A stretch of DNA of 64,000 nt from Cucumis sativus (lineage: Eukaryota; Streptophyta; Magnoliopsida; Cucurbitales; Cucurbitaceae), in NCBI RefSeq assembly GCF_000004075.3, contig NC_026656.2, positions 20,346,607 to 20,410,606 on the forward strand, given 5' to 3'. Below the pieces are notes generated by a model. That model saw only the letters and a program-made list of their open reading frames with translations, did no database searches and was not told the origin of the DNA. Below, one piece after another: positions 46,467-60,074 of this stretch (position 1 is the stretch's first letter; each line of letters opens with the position of its first letter). A program made the position numbers and the translations under genes.

Positions 46467-49400
46467 TCACCCCTTTTTGGGCATGGCAGCAAGCCTTGTG
46501 TACATCCTTGCCATTGATTGATATCCTCGGGCATCGCCCGAACGCAGAAGGTTTCCTGTAAACAGCCACAAAATCAGGGTTATTGGCATCGTCTCTGGAA
46601 ACTGCATGAGTCTGATCCTGAAATAGTTTATGAAACTGAGCAACATGCTTCAGTCAGTTCACATCCAAGGGCAACCCTATTGTTCGAGATGTTGGCAGTT
46701 TCTCTCGAAAGGTCTGTCCTGTGTTCAAGCTAACATATGAAGAGTTTAAGCCCGTATGATAACTATTTGATTTTTTTAAAACTACACTTATAAATAGTAC
46801 TTTCATCGACAAGTATCTTTGGTTTGTTGTCTACTGTCTGTCTAACAATGTTTGCATAATCTACCCCAACTTCTCAAACGTAACAAACGAAAAGGTAGTT
46901 TTAAAAACTTGTTTTTGTTTTTGAAATCTAATTTTGGAAATCAAAAATTCATGTGGCTATCAAGCAGGTCTCAATCATTTGTAATCTAACTCTAGTCCCT
47001 CTGGAAGATGGCTTAGGAAGGGCTACGCTTTCCAAAAAGATTAGTGGATGTGGTTCCTGAACCTAACAAACATTTCATTCCTCAAAAAGCATCCACTCCC
47101 CAACATAAAGGATTTACAAGAAGACCATCTCATCTAGGTAAACAAAGTCGGTCTACGTTGGCCACTTACTCCGGTTCAGAGGTCCCCTAATATCTCTTAC
47201 GCTAAAATATAATCAGTCGATTCGATTCTAAGAATATATAATCGAACATTAGTCAATCAACTGGTACAACTCTAGTGTTTCTTCTAGAGAGGTAAAAATC
47301 AATGGAATTAGAAGAAAACAAGCATGAATTTGAAAACTAAACAAAATCATTATTGAACGGGTTCTAAAACTACTTTGCTACATTATCAACTATCACACCA
47401 TCACAAAGATTCAAAGAAATAAGCATGTAAATCAGAACAAAAATCATCATAAGGAATCCATGTGAACTCACCCGAATCACAGTTTAGTGGGCTATCAGGT
47501 TCGGGATGAGCCATCAAAGCAATTATAGCCCTGCAAACAGATTGCAGTGTCCATGCTGGGCTCCATGCATTCTTCAATATATCTAGACAGATCTCACCCG
47601 TCTGCACAAAGGAACGGCGATAAATGTAAAGTGTTGTTCAATTCAACAACTGAAGAGATTTATGTTTGTATCATGTATGCTTAATGACAAAAATGAAGTG
47701 TACTAAGATTAAGATTCACCATAAAATAAAACTGCAATCACACAAGGTATCAACAGATGTGAATGATCACTGAATTGCTCCGTAACAAGAATTCCACTCA
47801 AAATTATGTCTATAAAAGCACCAGTCAAGAATTCCACTCAAAATTATGTCTATAAAAGCACCAGTCCTCAAAATTCCATAAGAAATGCTTCCCACTGCCT
47901 ATCCCATCGCACATTTGAAGGAGAGGTTATTTTCAAACTCCCACATAGAGTGGTTCAACTTTTAAGTTTGTAACACACCATATCCAACACTTTATGACAA
48001 CTATTTAAATTCTTCAATACCAATTGTTTCGTCAATTAGACGGATTTCATCACTGCAACTATCGTAATACCTTCAACAATAGGGTCATCCACCCGATTCT
48101 CTTGTGGTGCCTCCCTAGAATCCACAAGATGATTTGTGTGTAATAACTACTCTTTCTTGGACAATGGAACCCCTTACCCTATTATTGTCCTTTCCTCCCC
48201 CATGATTACCTCCTTATAATCCTTACAGCAATCTTGCTGGTAGAAAATTATCAAATTTAGTATAGATTGGACATGGTCGGCAGCTAGTTGGAGTTGGTGG
48301 GCTTTCTTAGGGTTTCCTTATTTGGTATTTAAGGGATCTCAGAGTACACTGAAGGTTATTTGGGTGTAACTTCATCAGTTCATGTAGGTACATTTGGGAA
48401 TATGATGCAGATATCAGCCAACTATAATTCATAGGAAACAATAAAATTCACAGTTGTGACAGAAGGGCTCATGCTCATAGTTAGTGTAGGATTTGGAAAA
48501 AAAAAAAGTCAAGGTGACTTCTACCTTAAAATGAACATTTGGGTGGAAAATTTTCGTTAAGAACCGCACTTGAGGAGGTTGCAAAGGGTATTGCTCAGGA
48601 ACGGCAAAGGCGAGCTGGAAGACACCACCTTCAAAAGGAGTCTCTGACGGTCCCTAAATAACATGCATATCAATCATGTTAAAATTTAAAAACAACTCTG
48701 AAATCAACATTTCAACTGAATCATCGAGAGAGTTACCTTGATCAGGGCCGTCCATTTAAAAATATTGGAGTCATCACAAACCAATTGAATATCTGGATCT
48801 GCTACCTTTTCTCTTTGAACCTCTTTGTACTCCTTGAACAACCTTGCTCTTGAGGCCTACACAAAATCAAGGTTTTAATAGGCATAACCTTGAGACTTTT
48901 CCTCTTAACAAGGCCAGGTATAGGCCTTAAGAAGGTATGAGGCATAACCCTCAATTTTAGTTAAAAAAAATTATACAGAACCTAAATGTTTGTGATTGAA
49001 AATAATAGTTACATAAAACTTCAAATATCAATTGGCACTTGTGTCTTTAGCCTATGAAGTAAAAGTATTAATAGTTGTTCAGTAACAAAGATACGTGAAG
49101 CTAATTGAAATCACCCGTTAACCATAACCATAACCATAAAGATATAAAAGCAAATCAGTCTTCTACAATTATGGGTAAGTATGAGGTAGAAATTCACTAT
49201 CATACAGGGGATAATAAAAGCCTGACCTGAGAGAAACCATATAAAATTACAATTACATTGAAAAAACAAAATGCAGATGAATCCAGAAAAATATAAAAAC
49301 TTCAAAGAAAATCCATATACTTCACGTTGTTACTCATCAGTCATCACCACATCATAACAGAGACGTAAATACATTTCTATGCCTTTTGTAATTATTCACT

Positions 49401-49547
49401 AGGTCCCATTCCTTATTGTGGTTGACACTCAACTACAATTGTCGATCTTTTTGTATGTTTTTGTATTATTTTTCTTTTCAATGAAAGTCAGGTTTTCCAT
49501 TGAGAAAATACACATCTATACAACTAGGTATAGTGGCTAACCTGCAT
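46467..49547 (-). CDS. PEX4: Ubiquitin-conjugating enzyme E2, peroxin-4
   Basis: E2 enzyme (Arabidopsis PEX4/UBC21) that is anchored at peroxisomes by PEX22 and ubiquitinates the import receptor PEX5 so it can be recycled. Exons in gene order: 49547-49542 (only ATG CAG), 48856-48737, 48653-48525, 47601-47472, 46555-46467; 474 nt, 157 aa plus stop, the same length as Arabidopsis PEX4. It is one single UBC fold: N-terminal [21 protein letters not shown] loop, HPN motif at residues 79-81, catalytic Cys90 in [16 protein letters not shown], and the C-terminal helix [15 protein letters not shown]. The two-codon first coding exon is shown by the splice sites and by the family start MQASRAR. A further 5' UTR exon probably lies at about 49900-49990. 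Confidence 0.97.
47786..47865. repeat. Exact 40-bp tandem duplication in PEX4 intron 3
   Basis: The unit beginning 'caagaattccactcaaaatt' at 47786 is repeated exactly from 47826, between the third and fourth PEX4 exons. Confidence 0.95.
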
Positions 49548-51414
49548 TATAGATTCTCCAAGATTAAACACGCGGTTTCAAGCCTTATTCTCAGACCAGC
49601 AAAATTACCGGCCGACAAACTGCAACCGGTATAAAAGAAAAGCCTCTACACAAGAAGAACAAATCATAATGAGTAAAATCATAAGGATTTGTAGAACGCA
49701 TAATATCAAACCCTAGAGAAGAAATTCCAGGTGAAAGGAATGAAAGAAAGAGAAATTCATAGACTATAGAGTTCCTTTGAATGGAGAAACTTAAAAAAAA
49801 AACACAAATTGACGGAAATCGAAAGCAACTATAGATTTCTAAAGGCAGAAGAACCAACAATTCGAACAAATCGAAGATTATACAAAATAGAACAACTCAC
49901 AATCAACAATAAGATCGATTTGTCGTCCAGAAACGAGCTCGAGACAGCTCGGAGATGCTGGAAAAGGGGGAAACGCCGAAGACTTAATCGGAGATGATAT
50001 CTATGGAACGTACTTTGCGGTCTATTGTATTCGTATCAGCAACCACCGGCCGTCTTCCGTAATTCGTAGCTTCTCGTGATGATGAATCTCGGGAATTGAA
50101 ATATTTTTATATCTTTTCTTATTTTTGCATTTGTCAATTCTCCAATAATGTTTCCGTGTAAATAATTTTTTATTTATAATAACAATTAACAATCTCTCCT
50201 TTTTCAAATCAGGAAATATTCACATTTATTCGGGGATTCAAACGTAAGTCGCAAAACATAATAGATAAATTTACAAGTTTAGCCCTTCACATTTGGAGGT
50301 TCGTATCCATCTTTTCCCTTAATTCTAGAACGTGTTTAATATGTGGCGTTATTCAAATTCCACACCTTTATATTTTAAATATTCTTGAGAAGGGTGAGAA
50401 CATCCGTTTCATCCTCCTCTTGAATCATATTTGTTTGATTTATCCACAATTCTAGCATGTCTCATGAGACTTACCTCATACATTTATTTTACTTTTAGTT
50501 TTTCAATTACTCGGTAACTTTAGATGATATATATAAAAAAAAAATCTTCAGTAACTTTAGATGATATATAAAATTAGAATGTAATCAAGATTATAGCAGT
50601 GTTGAAAAGTTTGAATAATCAAAGACGAAAAGAAAATGAAATTTGAGAATGAAGAAAAAGAGAGATGAAAATTTATCTGAACAAAATGAATTTTACGTTT
50701 CAAAACATTTCATTCAAACGTGAGTTTTATATTAAATGACATTATAAACATATTTCATTATGAGTTACCAAACACCCTATTAAGACTTTTCAATTTCTTC
50801 TATAGGATTTCATATGTCCAAAATTGTGAACTAGGTTTTGGTTTCACTCAAAGTCTTACGAAAGAATGTTCTATCTCACTTGTACCACAATTTTCATGTC
50901 ATTAGACAGCGTGAGATTTCATTATATTTCATACCAGAGACTTCTCTTACCTTTTTAACATAACTCAATCAAAGGTTTCATAGGTTAAAAATGCGTCAAC
51001 AAAACAATGTCTATTGATTCTAATTTAAAAACAAAACAGCTTAGTTTTATGTAAACAATTTCATAAACTCTCTTAAGCAAAACAGTACAAGATACAAGTA
51101 GTTATTACGGATCATGTTAAAAAATTTATTGAAAAACAACTAAAATAATGAGAGATGAACTTTACACTAAAGTTATTTATTAAAAAAAAAAGAGGGAAAA
51201 AAATCAACAAAAGGTCAAATTTAATGTAGGTGGTCTCCCAAGGCTTTTTCCTTTTCTCTTTTCCTTTTTCCATCCCTCTACAAGAAATATACACGATTTC
51301 ATCAATACTCAAACAGGCAACAAGAATGAGGGGCCAATGGCAAACACTATATGTATGCAATGTGAAAACAGGGAAGCATAAAAAAAAACAAAGGAAAAAG
51401 GTGAGGCGGTCATT
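49548..51414. other. PEX4 leader/promoter and spacer to TOL
   Basis: A likely PEX4 leader exon with donor near 49898 lies on the minus strand. Beyond about 50050 the DNA is AT-rich, with one short direct repeat ('gtaactttagatgatatata') near 50513-50571. No other gene is seen. Confidence 0.55.
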
Positions 51415-52468
51415 TCACATGCTACCAGCTCTGCCAGGAGTGGATTTCGCGGGTTTGAATTTTGCAATGTCCACGAGGTCACCGAACAGTTTGTCCTCTG
51501 GTTTATTGACTGGCTTCATGGGAGGCACATAAGATAGAGCAGAAGCTTGAGAAGACGAATTGCTCACACTCATATCATCTCTAACAGACAGGCCATACAT
51601 TTGCTGCTCTAGATATTGGGGCATTTGCGGTTGACCATGACCATATCCATAGCCAGGGTTGTATTGGTTGTGGTTGCCATACATTTGTTGAGGGTAATAT
51701 TGTTGTGTCATCTGGTTAGCTTGTGGATGTTGTTGAGGCATTGGCATACCCATATTTTGCATGCCTGGGATCTGCTGCGGAGGCATTGGCATACCCAACT
51801 GATGGTTTGGATTAACATGGCTATTCATGTTAGACATTTGACCACTCGTTATCGGCTGGATGTACATACCTATACCTACAACCTCATTCCCCATTGATTG
51901 AGGTCCCTGGGGATGTCCACCAAGTCCGTGTGAGACAATAACCTGAGTAGTAACCTGCATTGGTTGAGAGTAATGAGAGCCTGCCACTGGGCTGCCATCA
52001 TCAGATGACTGAGCTTCCCAGGGTGGAGGTGGTAATGAACCAATTTGCGATCCTGTCACACAATCAAATATCATGTAAGTCTTGCATATGTTCACACTTC
52101 ACATTGAACTCGAAAACAAAAATGTCAAGCAAATGGTAGGTGAAATTCATGCAGTAACTAAGAGATGTGCGCAACAGAACAGCAGAAGGAACACAGAAAA
52201 CTTGCGAGTCCCAGGAATACGCAAACACAAAGATGTAGAATTCTGCCATGTTTCAGCAAAATCATGATGGAGAATTTTAATGCAAGCTAAGTGTAGATAA
52301 AAATACCATAGCCAGGTGAATGGGGTTGCTGTTGCTGCTGAGGAGGAGTTTGACCATTCCAGGCAGAACCTACGCCCTGCATGTACATCGATTGCTCGTA
52401 ATTAGGTGAACCCATGTTCATGACGTTCCCATTTGGATACATCCCAGCTTGAGGGGAATGAACATTAG

Positions 52469-52519
<51 letters not shown>

Positions 52520-55500
52520 ATTGAGAACCATGTGGATGCAGGGGTTGCGCACCAGGATTGACAGGAGGGGGATTTGCAGGATTAGAGGCACTGTTACTAT
52601 CAGAGAACATGTCAAATAGAACAAGAGCATTTTGATCCGACACAGGAGGATTGGGTTGTTGCTGTTGCTCTCCAAGAGGAACAAGAGCCAACGAAGTCTC
52701 TGCCTTTGGTGAATTGAAGTCACCACTCAGCAAATCGACATTGGGGTCAACTCTACCTGCAGGAGCGGGCCCATTAGCTGCACCAGGTGCAGGAAGCAAT
52801 AACTGGTTCAGGGTTTGAGAACCTTCACCAGTATTCGAGGTGGCAGCACTGCAGAACAAGTAGACGTAAATACACAACCAACATGAGGTTAATCATGACT
52901 TAAATGACCATGACCAAATCTTTAAGCATTCGATGAAACTTTGCGAGCATCATCAATCTTAACATTTAAAAAGTTCGAGCAAATCAATGCAATATACTAT
53001 GAGTTTCCATACTGCAAAAAGTAATCTACCCTAGAAGATGTAATTACTTTGTCTCAGGCTGTTTGCTGTTATCTCCAGTGTCAATAAGGGGCCGGTCTAC
53101 ATCAATGAGCGTCGTAGCAGATTCAGACTTTGGTTTCTGAACAACAGGATTTCCAGAAGAAATAGATTCATGCCTAGCAAGTAGCCTCTGAAGATCATCA
53201 TTAAGTGCAAGTCCTTGGCAAAGCAATGACTCATCCCTGTACCCGGGTTACAGAATAAAGTTAAATACATGCACACATAAATTGTGACTCTCCAGTTAGC
53301 ATTCGTTAATGTACATTTCATGAACTAGTTGTTCCAGAATAAGTAGACCAGAAAGCAACATACAATGCTTCTGCTACTTGAATTACTTTATAGTACTTTA
53401 AGCAAACTCACGCCCCATACAACAAATTCACAATTAACATCGAGTGTAGGCCAGGTTACCAAAACACTATCCGTACAGTTGCATTACAAGTAATTACTTT
53501 CGTTTTTTATACAAATCAATTGAAAGTTGCTGGATCCCTTTATGTAGAGGGGTTCCCTTCTTGTGTGGGCTTGTTTTCTTTTGTGTGCCCTTGTATTTTC
53601 TTTCTTCTGATTTCCTCAAATGAAAGTCATTTTATCATAATATGTGTACACATATATATTGAAAATCTTATGTAGTTCCTTGGCTCAAGAAAGAAATGTC
53701 CACCTTCCCCAGTTATGTATTCTTTCTTTCTTTCTCTCTCTCTTTGATGAATTTAACGAATAAGGAAAGAAATAAGGGTTATTTACAAATTTAGTAAAAT
53801 GAACTACAATATTTAAAAAACATTGCAAAATATCACAGTCTATCTATGACAGACAACGATAGACCAAGATAGACAACTATATGTGTCTGTTCATATCATG
53901 ATAGATATAGATAATAGTCTATCACAGATAGATTGTGAAGGCTATATTTGTAAATATTTTCAAAAGTTTTGTCTGTTATAATTCTATTTTTGTAAATATT
54001 TTTGTTATATTTTCTTTTTTTGGGTTTTTCAACATTTTCCTTATTTGGTCAACATTGTGGCTTTTCTTTAGTTAATGCAACAAGGTATTCTGATTCTCTC
54101 TCAAACCCAAGTGTTTTACATGGTATCAGAGAGTTCAAGAAGATTAGAGTTTTAAAATTGAGGACAAAAAAATTGATTTAGTAAGATGGACGATTCCCAA
54201 TCCTATAACAGGAGTGGAGGTTCCATCAGCTATAGTGACATTAGGCAAAGAGGTAGATGTACAAATGTTATTCTCTAACCTTTATAACGAGGGATAGAGA
54301 ATAGATGTTCCTTTGTACAGTGCATCTACTTCATTTTTTTTTTAACTTCTTGTTAGAACTTTTTTTTTTGTTGATTATGCGAAATTACCAAAAACTCTGT
54401 TTCCTCTTTGAAACAAAAAACCCAAAAAATATGTTTCCTCTTTGAATAAAAAAACCAAGTGTGTTTGTGAAAGCACAATCAAGAACAATAGTGTCAATAG
54501 CAGAACTAACATGCATAAAAGCAACTATAAGTATGAGGTCTTACGCAGTTGAGTTAACAAGGTGAACCACCCTCTGCTTGTAAGTACGGCACTGGTCAAC
54601 CAAGTCAACAATAACTTCCTGTCTGATAGCCTGCCACATGAGAAATCCCAACATGAATAGAATCGAGAATCCACACATGTGAGTGACAGAAGAATAAAAA
54701 ACATCCCAGTCATGTCATGAAAAAAAAACATGGTTTTGCTTTCATTTTAAACTATTAAATTACCTCTTTATTCCCTGGTTCTAATGCATTAAGCATTTCT
54801 GACAGAACGTCCATAATTCCACGAGCATTTTGAATTTCAGTCAGGCTGGAAAGTTGAAATCAAGATCAATTTCATAGATCCATATTAACTAGATTCATAA
54901 ATGGACAAGATACTATGATGATGAAAAACGAGAATAAAAAATGTTTGTACACCTTAAGGTCGGAAACTCGGACTCAGCAGAGGTTTCAGCACCATCTTGC
55001 TGATTACGCTCGGGATTCCGTAGATTTGGAGGATATGATGCCAAAGGTTGTGTTTGTGGAGGTGTGAATACAGGTGCTGAGCTCTCAGATCTCTGGGGGA
55101 AAACTGCTCCAGCACGCTGAAACAAAGAAGGTATTAGTACTCACATACTCATGTCATGATAACTAGTGGAAAACAGTGCGCGCATAAACAATAAAAAATA
55201 AAATAAAATAAAAACTGACAATTCCTAAACTTTTGCAAAAATGGCAGGAGCTCAAAGAATAAATCGTTCCCAAGGAATTCAATCAATCTCAATTGGGATT
55301 TTAAAAAATGCTTTTCAACGCTTACCAACAATTCCTGGTACGCAGCATAATATTGCGGATATCTTGCCCTAGGTCCTCCAAAAGCTTCTTGCCAGGTATC
55401 TATCAGAATCAATATCTTCTCTTTGACGCGAAAATCAGGCTACATTATGGCCAAAATTGCTGAGATGTTATTCTATGAGAAAATGACAGGTGAAGCAAAA

Positions 55501-57551
55501 AAACAACAAAAACATTTTAAATGAAATCCTACCTTCTTCTTCACCATTTTTACCAACTCATGAAGAAGACCCTTCTCTGCCACATGCATATGAACAATGT
55601 CCCCACAATTCTTAATGATTGTTTCCAACAGCTAGAATGTAGAGATATGACAAAATCAGAAATTAACTTATTCCTCTATAACAGAATACCAAGATTTACT
55701 GAACTGAATATTGCTGCAGGTAACAAAGTAATGCAAGCTTAAAATATGGATAAGCACGATTAGTAATACCAAATTAGTAACTTCCTGAAGAAATTATTGT
55801 AGTAGCTTGAGGTAGTATTTTATCTCATTATTCTCCTTCCGCCACACAAAACCAAAGAGAAATCGCTTATATCTTCAACTAACAAACTGCATCCTTTTTT
55901 TAAGCTAACTTACTTTCCTTTTCCTTATAAGAAAGGTAGACTTTCTATTAAGCAGAGACTAGTATACAAAAACAAAAATTAAGACATATCTACACAGGAT
56001 TTTAACGAGCAAATTTCTTGATTATGAACTTTGTGGTAAAAGACGGATTCAAAGGACGTTTAGAGTGGGATTATATATTTAAAAACCTAAACAAAGGACT
56101 TCTGCACCACATTGTTCTTGTGATTATCCCCATTTTGAAAGCATACTGCATATAATCTCCTCTTTTTCGCAGAACACTATCCACCTCCATCACTTTTGAA
56201 TCTATATGCGTTGTAGTCGACAATCAAATAATTTGCTAAGTCTTTATGCAAAAGAGAATGTCTATGTCTATTTTACCTCAAGCAGATTCCCCTAGACTAA
56301 AAATTCACTGCCCTTTAATACCACCCAAGTGCAAAACGGTTGATGCATGCCTTATGGCTTACAGTATTCGGTAGCTAATGAACATATAGGATATACCATT
56401 CCCAAAAGAGTTTATTTTTGTTTTTTTTTAAATCTGTAACTATTTATGATTCGCACATCCAATCAAAGAAATCTAAACCCCAAACTTAATTAATGGTAAA
56501 TCACAGTGATTTAACCAAGACACAATCCATTTAGAACAAGGATGAGAAAACGGATTCACAGTAGTTGTCTCCACCAGAACAAGGAAAAACAGATTCAGGT
56601 TAGTTAGAATATGTTTTTTTTTCCTTCTTCTTCTGGTGAAAAAGAAGATAACAACTGCACAATACAACAAGCAACATTGTCTTTGATCCTTTTAAGAAAC
56701 AAAATCCGAAACTAACAATAACTGCTTAGATATTGATGTCCAAGTAGTAAAAAAATTGTGCAATCAATAGAGTCAATATGACAACGAATGCATAGAATAA
56801 CAAAATAAATTAAAAATAAGTATATCTTAGGACTTACCGTCAGGGCAAGAAGTTGAACTTTTGCGTTCTTGCTTCCAAGGCGTTTCTTTATACCTTTAAC
56901 GACATCTTTCGCTTGCCTGAAAATTTGCCAATGAAATAGTGAACTCCAAGCCTAAAGATTAGACACTTAGAAAAGATAAATGAATAACACATCCAACGTT
57001 GAAAGAAATAACCGAAGCATCGTCAAATTACTCCTTGTCAAGAAATCCAATTAAAACGAAAACCTAGTCAGTAGCAAAACCTGCTGAAATTTCTCATTTG
57101 TTTATCGAGATGCATGAACAGTCAGTTGCTGAGTCGCAAATCATAATTTCCATTTGAATGCAAAAGAACACAGAAAAGAAGCAAGTTTCGGCCTGTCTTC
57201 AATATTCAGTTTGCAAATACAACAAATGAAAAATCCCAACAACAGACTTCTAGTAATCATTTGTTTTTGCGACGAACAGATACTCAGCAACCAAACACAA
57301 AAAATAACCACGCCCAAATTCCAACAATTATTTCACTCAATCATTTAAAAATAGCTTACAATAAGAACAGATAACACAACTTTTCAAAATTGACAAAAAC
57401 AATGATTGAAACGAAAAACGATAAACCAAACAATCAGATGCAATGCGTACCCGGGGTCATGGTTCAACATATCACAGATCTCGATGTTCATCGCCCAATC
57501 TGGACCAATCAACATATCGCTCGTAGCACGCGCCACCACGGAATTCACCAT
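51415..57551 (-). CDS. TOL9: TOM1-like (TOL) VHS-GAT protein, TOL9-like
   Basis: Early ESCRT gatekeeper that binds ubiquitinated plasma-membrane cargo and passes it to vacuolar degradation. Exons in gene order: 57551-57451, 56916-56838, 55631-55533, 55439-55326, 55116-54953, 54845-54764, 54630-54545, 53236-53048, 52848-52307, 52052-51415; 2094 nt, 697 aa plus stop. The VHS domain fills residues 1 to about 135 ([41 protein letters not shown]). A Pro-rich linker ([10 protein letters not shown]) follows, then the GAT domain at about 185-265 ([37 protein letters not shown]). The long disordered tail has a run of 16 Gln (about 416-431), many Met/Pro/Gln repeats and a conserved end ([15 protein letters not shown]). 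The end and the PPPPWEAQ motif match Arabidopsis TOL9 (At4g32760) best by memory; which of the nine TOLs is orthologous needs a tree. Confidence 0.95.
52470..52517 (-). repeat. CAG repeat coding polyglutamine
   Basis: Sixteen Gln codons in a row (CAG with two CAA) in TOL exon 9. A further QL pair precedes them. Length variation between accessions is likely. Confidence 0.95.
53775..54010. repeat. MITE-like hairpin repeat with TCTATC/GATAGA motifs
   Basis: In TOL intron 7. Many copies of tctatc and its complement gataga lie between AT-rich ends that read like 'ttacaaatttagtaaaa' and 'ttgtaaatatttttg'. It resembles the repeat at 59850-60018 and probably belongs to the same non-autonomous family. 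Confidence 0.55.
54040..54270 (+). mobile_element. Copia-type LTR/PBS remnant
   Basis: TGGTATCAGAG at 54121-54131 is the standard plant primer-binding site matching initiator tRNA-Met. It stands immediately after an LTR-like end '...gtgttttaca'. A short gag-like start (atggacgattcccaatcc, 54186) follows and is quickly lost. Only this junction region is recognisable, inside TOL intron 7, antisense to the gene. Confidence 0.65.
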
Positions 57552-58130
57552 CTCTCTTCCGCGCAAAAAATACTCCCCGATCGGAAGAAAAAATTCCTAT
57601 TCCGACAACCGTACAAGTTTCCACCGGCGACGGGAAACAATTTTCCGGCTAATTAGCTGAATATTCCGTCTACTCTCTCTCTCTCTCTCCCAAAATCGCT
57701 CTCCGGCCGCGAGATCGCCAGTAACCCCCCCTTTTTTCTCTCGACAAACAAACAATACTTTTTTTTTCTTTTTCTTTTCTTTTCCTATTTTTTCTAAACG
57801 CATTTTAGTTTGCTTTCTCATAGGCATTAGATGGAACTAAAACGGAAGGCCAGTTAAATTTCGCCACGTGTAAAACAACGATCCACTTCCGTTGTGTAGT
57901 ACTGAGGTGGAAGACTTTCGTTCCATCGGCTCGACCGACCCTTTTCCTTTTCTGTTTTTTTTTTTACCATCAAGCGGTTCCGGTTCTTCGTTTCACCACT
58001 TTATATGGGTCGGCTTTTTTTCGGGAATTTTCCCCTGCGACGCGCGACCATGAATCTACCCCATCATTGATTGATGTTTTTCCGTATCCGAGTTTGACGG
58101 TGTAATGAAGGGGATACATATACACAAACG
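57552..58130 (-). promoter_or_regulatory. TOL leader and promoter
   Basis: Reading down the minus strand, the leader includes a GA-repeat (CT on plus, about 57673-57690). A G-box CACGTG lies at 57865-57870, some 315 bases upstream of the ATG. Open frames here are shadows of low-complexity DNA. Confidence 0.5.
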
Positions 58131-59849
58131 AAATACTCCTAAATTTAATATTTATGTCAAAAGAAATTTGAACTTAAAAAAACAAAACAATACATTTATG
58201 AAAGGGACATTTTAAATATTAATAAAAAAATTATAATAGAATCATCTAAACTATTTGCACCACATTGTAAAATATGATTTCATACTTTTGTCAAATGTTC
58301 TGTCAAGGTAGATAGATGTTACTATAGTAAAACGAATTTAAGTATACTAATATATATCATCAATAAACTTAGAACTTTATGAATATTTTTAAATATTTTT
58401 TTATTCACAATAATTATCTTTTATTAAATTGGTTTTCGATGAAAACCACTCGTTTTTTTGTTTTAAAAATGCATTGTATTTTTTAAAAAAATTAATTTAT
58501 TTTAAATTAAAAAATGTGTAGAATACACCTATTGTTTGTATATAAATACAAAGTTTGAAAAAACATCATTATGATAGATAGCAAAAAAATTAAAGCTATT
58601 TATAAAATATATATATAGAAAAAGAATACTCAAATAAAATAAATTATAAAGAGTTGGATGAATTTGTAAATAGTTTAAATATTTTATCATTTTTAAAATA
58701 TTTGTTTAAAAATGTAATATTATAAATATGCTAACAACTTGATTTGAAGTTTTCCAAACAAAATCGATCTTTAAAACAGATTATAAACGTATCATCTTTC
58801 TTTCATATTTTCTCTTATTTGTGTAATTATTATACCAAATATCTCACAAATTTTCAATGCCAAATTATCCTCTTAAAATTTACAAAAGTGATAAATTGCC
58901 AAATACAAAAATAACGTATTTAGTTATTCACTAAATTATCCTCTTCAAGTTTTACCTTTTACAGTCTTTTATTTTTAATTTTTTAAAGAAAAAGTATTTC
59001 TTCATAAATAATAAATGTTGAGTTGAAGGGGAGGGAAATACTTACATACATATCTTAACAAACCTAAAAAATCAAAGTTATTTAAAGCATTTAAACTTTT
59101 CTCCGGTGCTTTCTAAAGATTGAAACTTTTAAAAGTACACATACATATATATTTTAAATTTATGGTCTACACAAATATTCTACTCCATTAATTTTGCCCT
59201 CCAAGTGGCTATTATACATTGGGGAGCTAATTGATTAGATTGGTTCAACATTTTATTTGATGAAAATGACAATAACGAGGCCACATATTAATTCATATTC
59301 TGAAATATGCGTCAATAAAGCATATCCACACTCTCGAAATATACGTAACGTCATCTACTTCAAAATTTGTCTAATAACATAGAAATACACTGTTTTATTA
59401 TTTGTTCACAATAAAAGAGAATAACGTTAACAATAAGATCATAGTCCACAAAACAAACATCTCCCAAGGCACAGGAGAACCACAAGGGCAAGAGCATACC
59501 AATGCATCACTTTCCCCAAAGATTAATATGTTTTGCTGCATTAAATAGTCATGCATCACTTGTCAGCCATTAGAACTTCATTTCTTTTGACTGAAAAATT
59601 CTCTCGAGTTGTTATCACCATACTCAATGAGATTCTTGTAATTATCAGAAACTCAAACTATTCATTCGATAAAGTCCTAGTGGCTTTTATTATTATTATA
59701 TATTTAGAATGTGTATGGATAGAGATTTAGGGGATTAGGAAAATGATTATGGCCCAGACGAGTTTCTACTTTTTAGGATTAGGATTAAATAAGAGAAATT
59801 ACAATAGATGACTATTTTAATAATAATAATTAAGGATACAACAACATTT

Positions 59850-60018
59850 TTAAAAAATTGCAAATATAACAAAACTATCACTCATAGACTTGTATCGCTG
59901 ATAGACTTCATATACTATATCAGTGATAGACCAATATTTGCAACATGGTATATCAATGATAGACTTATATCATTGATAGAATTTGACAAATTTTGCTATA
60001 TTTGCAAATTTTTTAAAA
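59850..60018. repeat. MITE-like element with terminal inverted repeats
   Basis: The segment at 59852-59874 (aaaaaattgcaaatataaca) has an inverted partner at about 59991-60014, roughly 24 bp with one or two differences. Inside is a second palindrome, tatcaatgata...tatcattgata. Related but decayed copies are seen near 14325-14420, 45690-45800 and 53775-54010. Confidence 0.7.
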
Positions 60019-60074
60019 TTGTGCTATATACTTAATTAATTTGAATTTAATTGCTAAATTTGCAACTATCCCAT

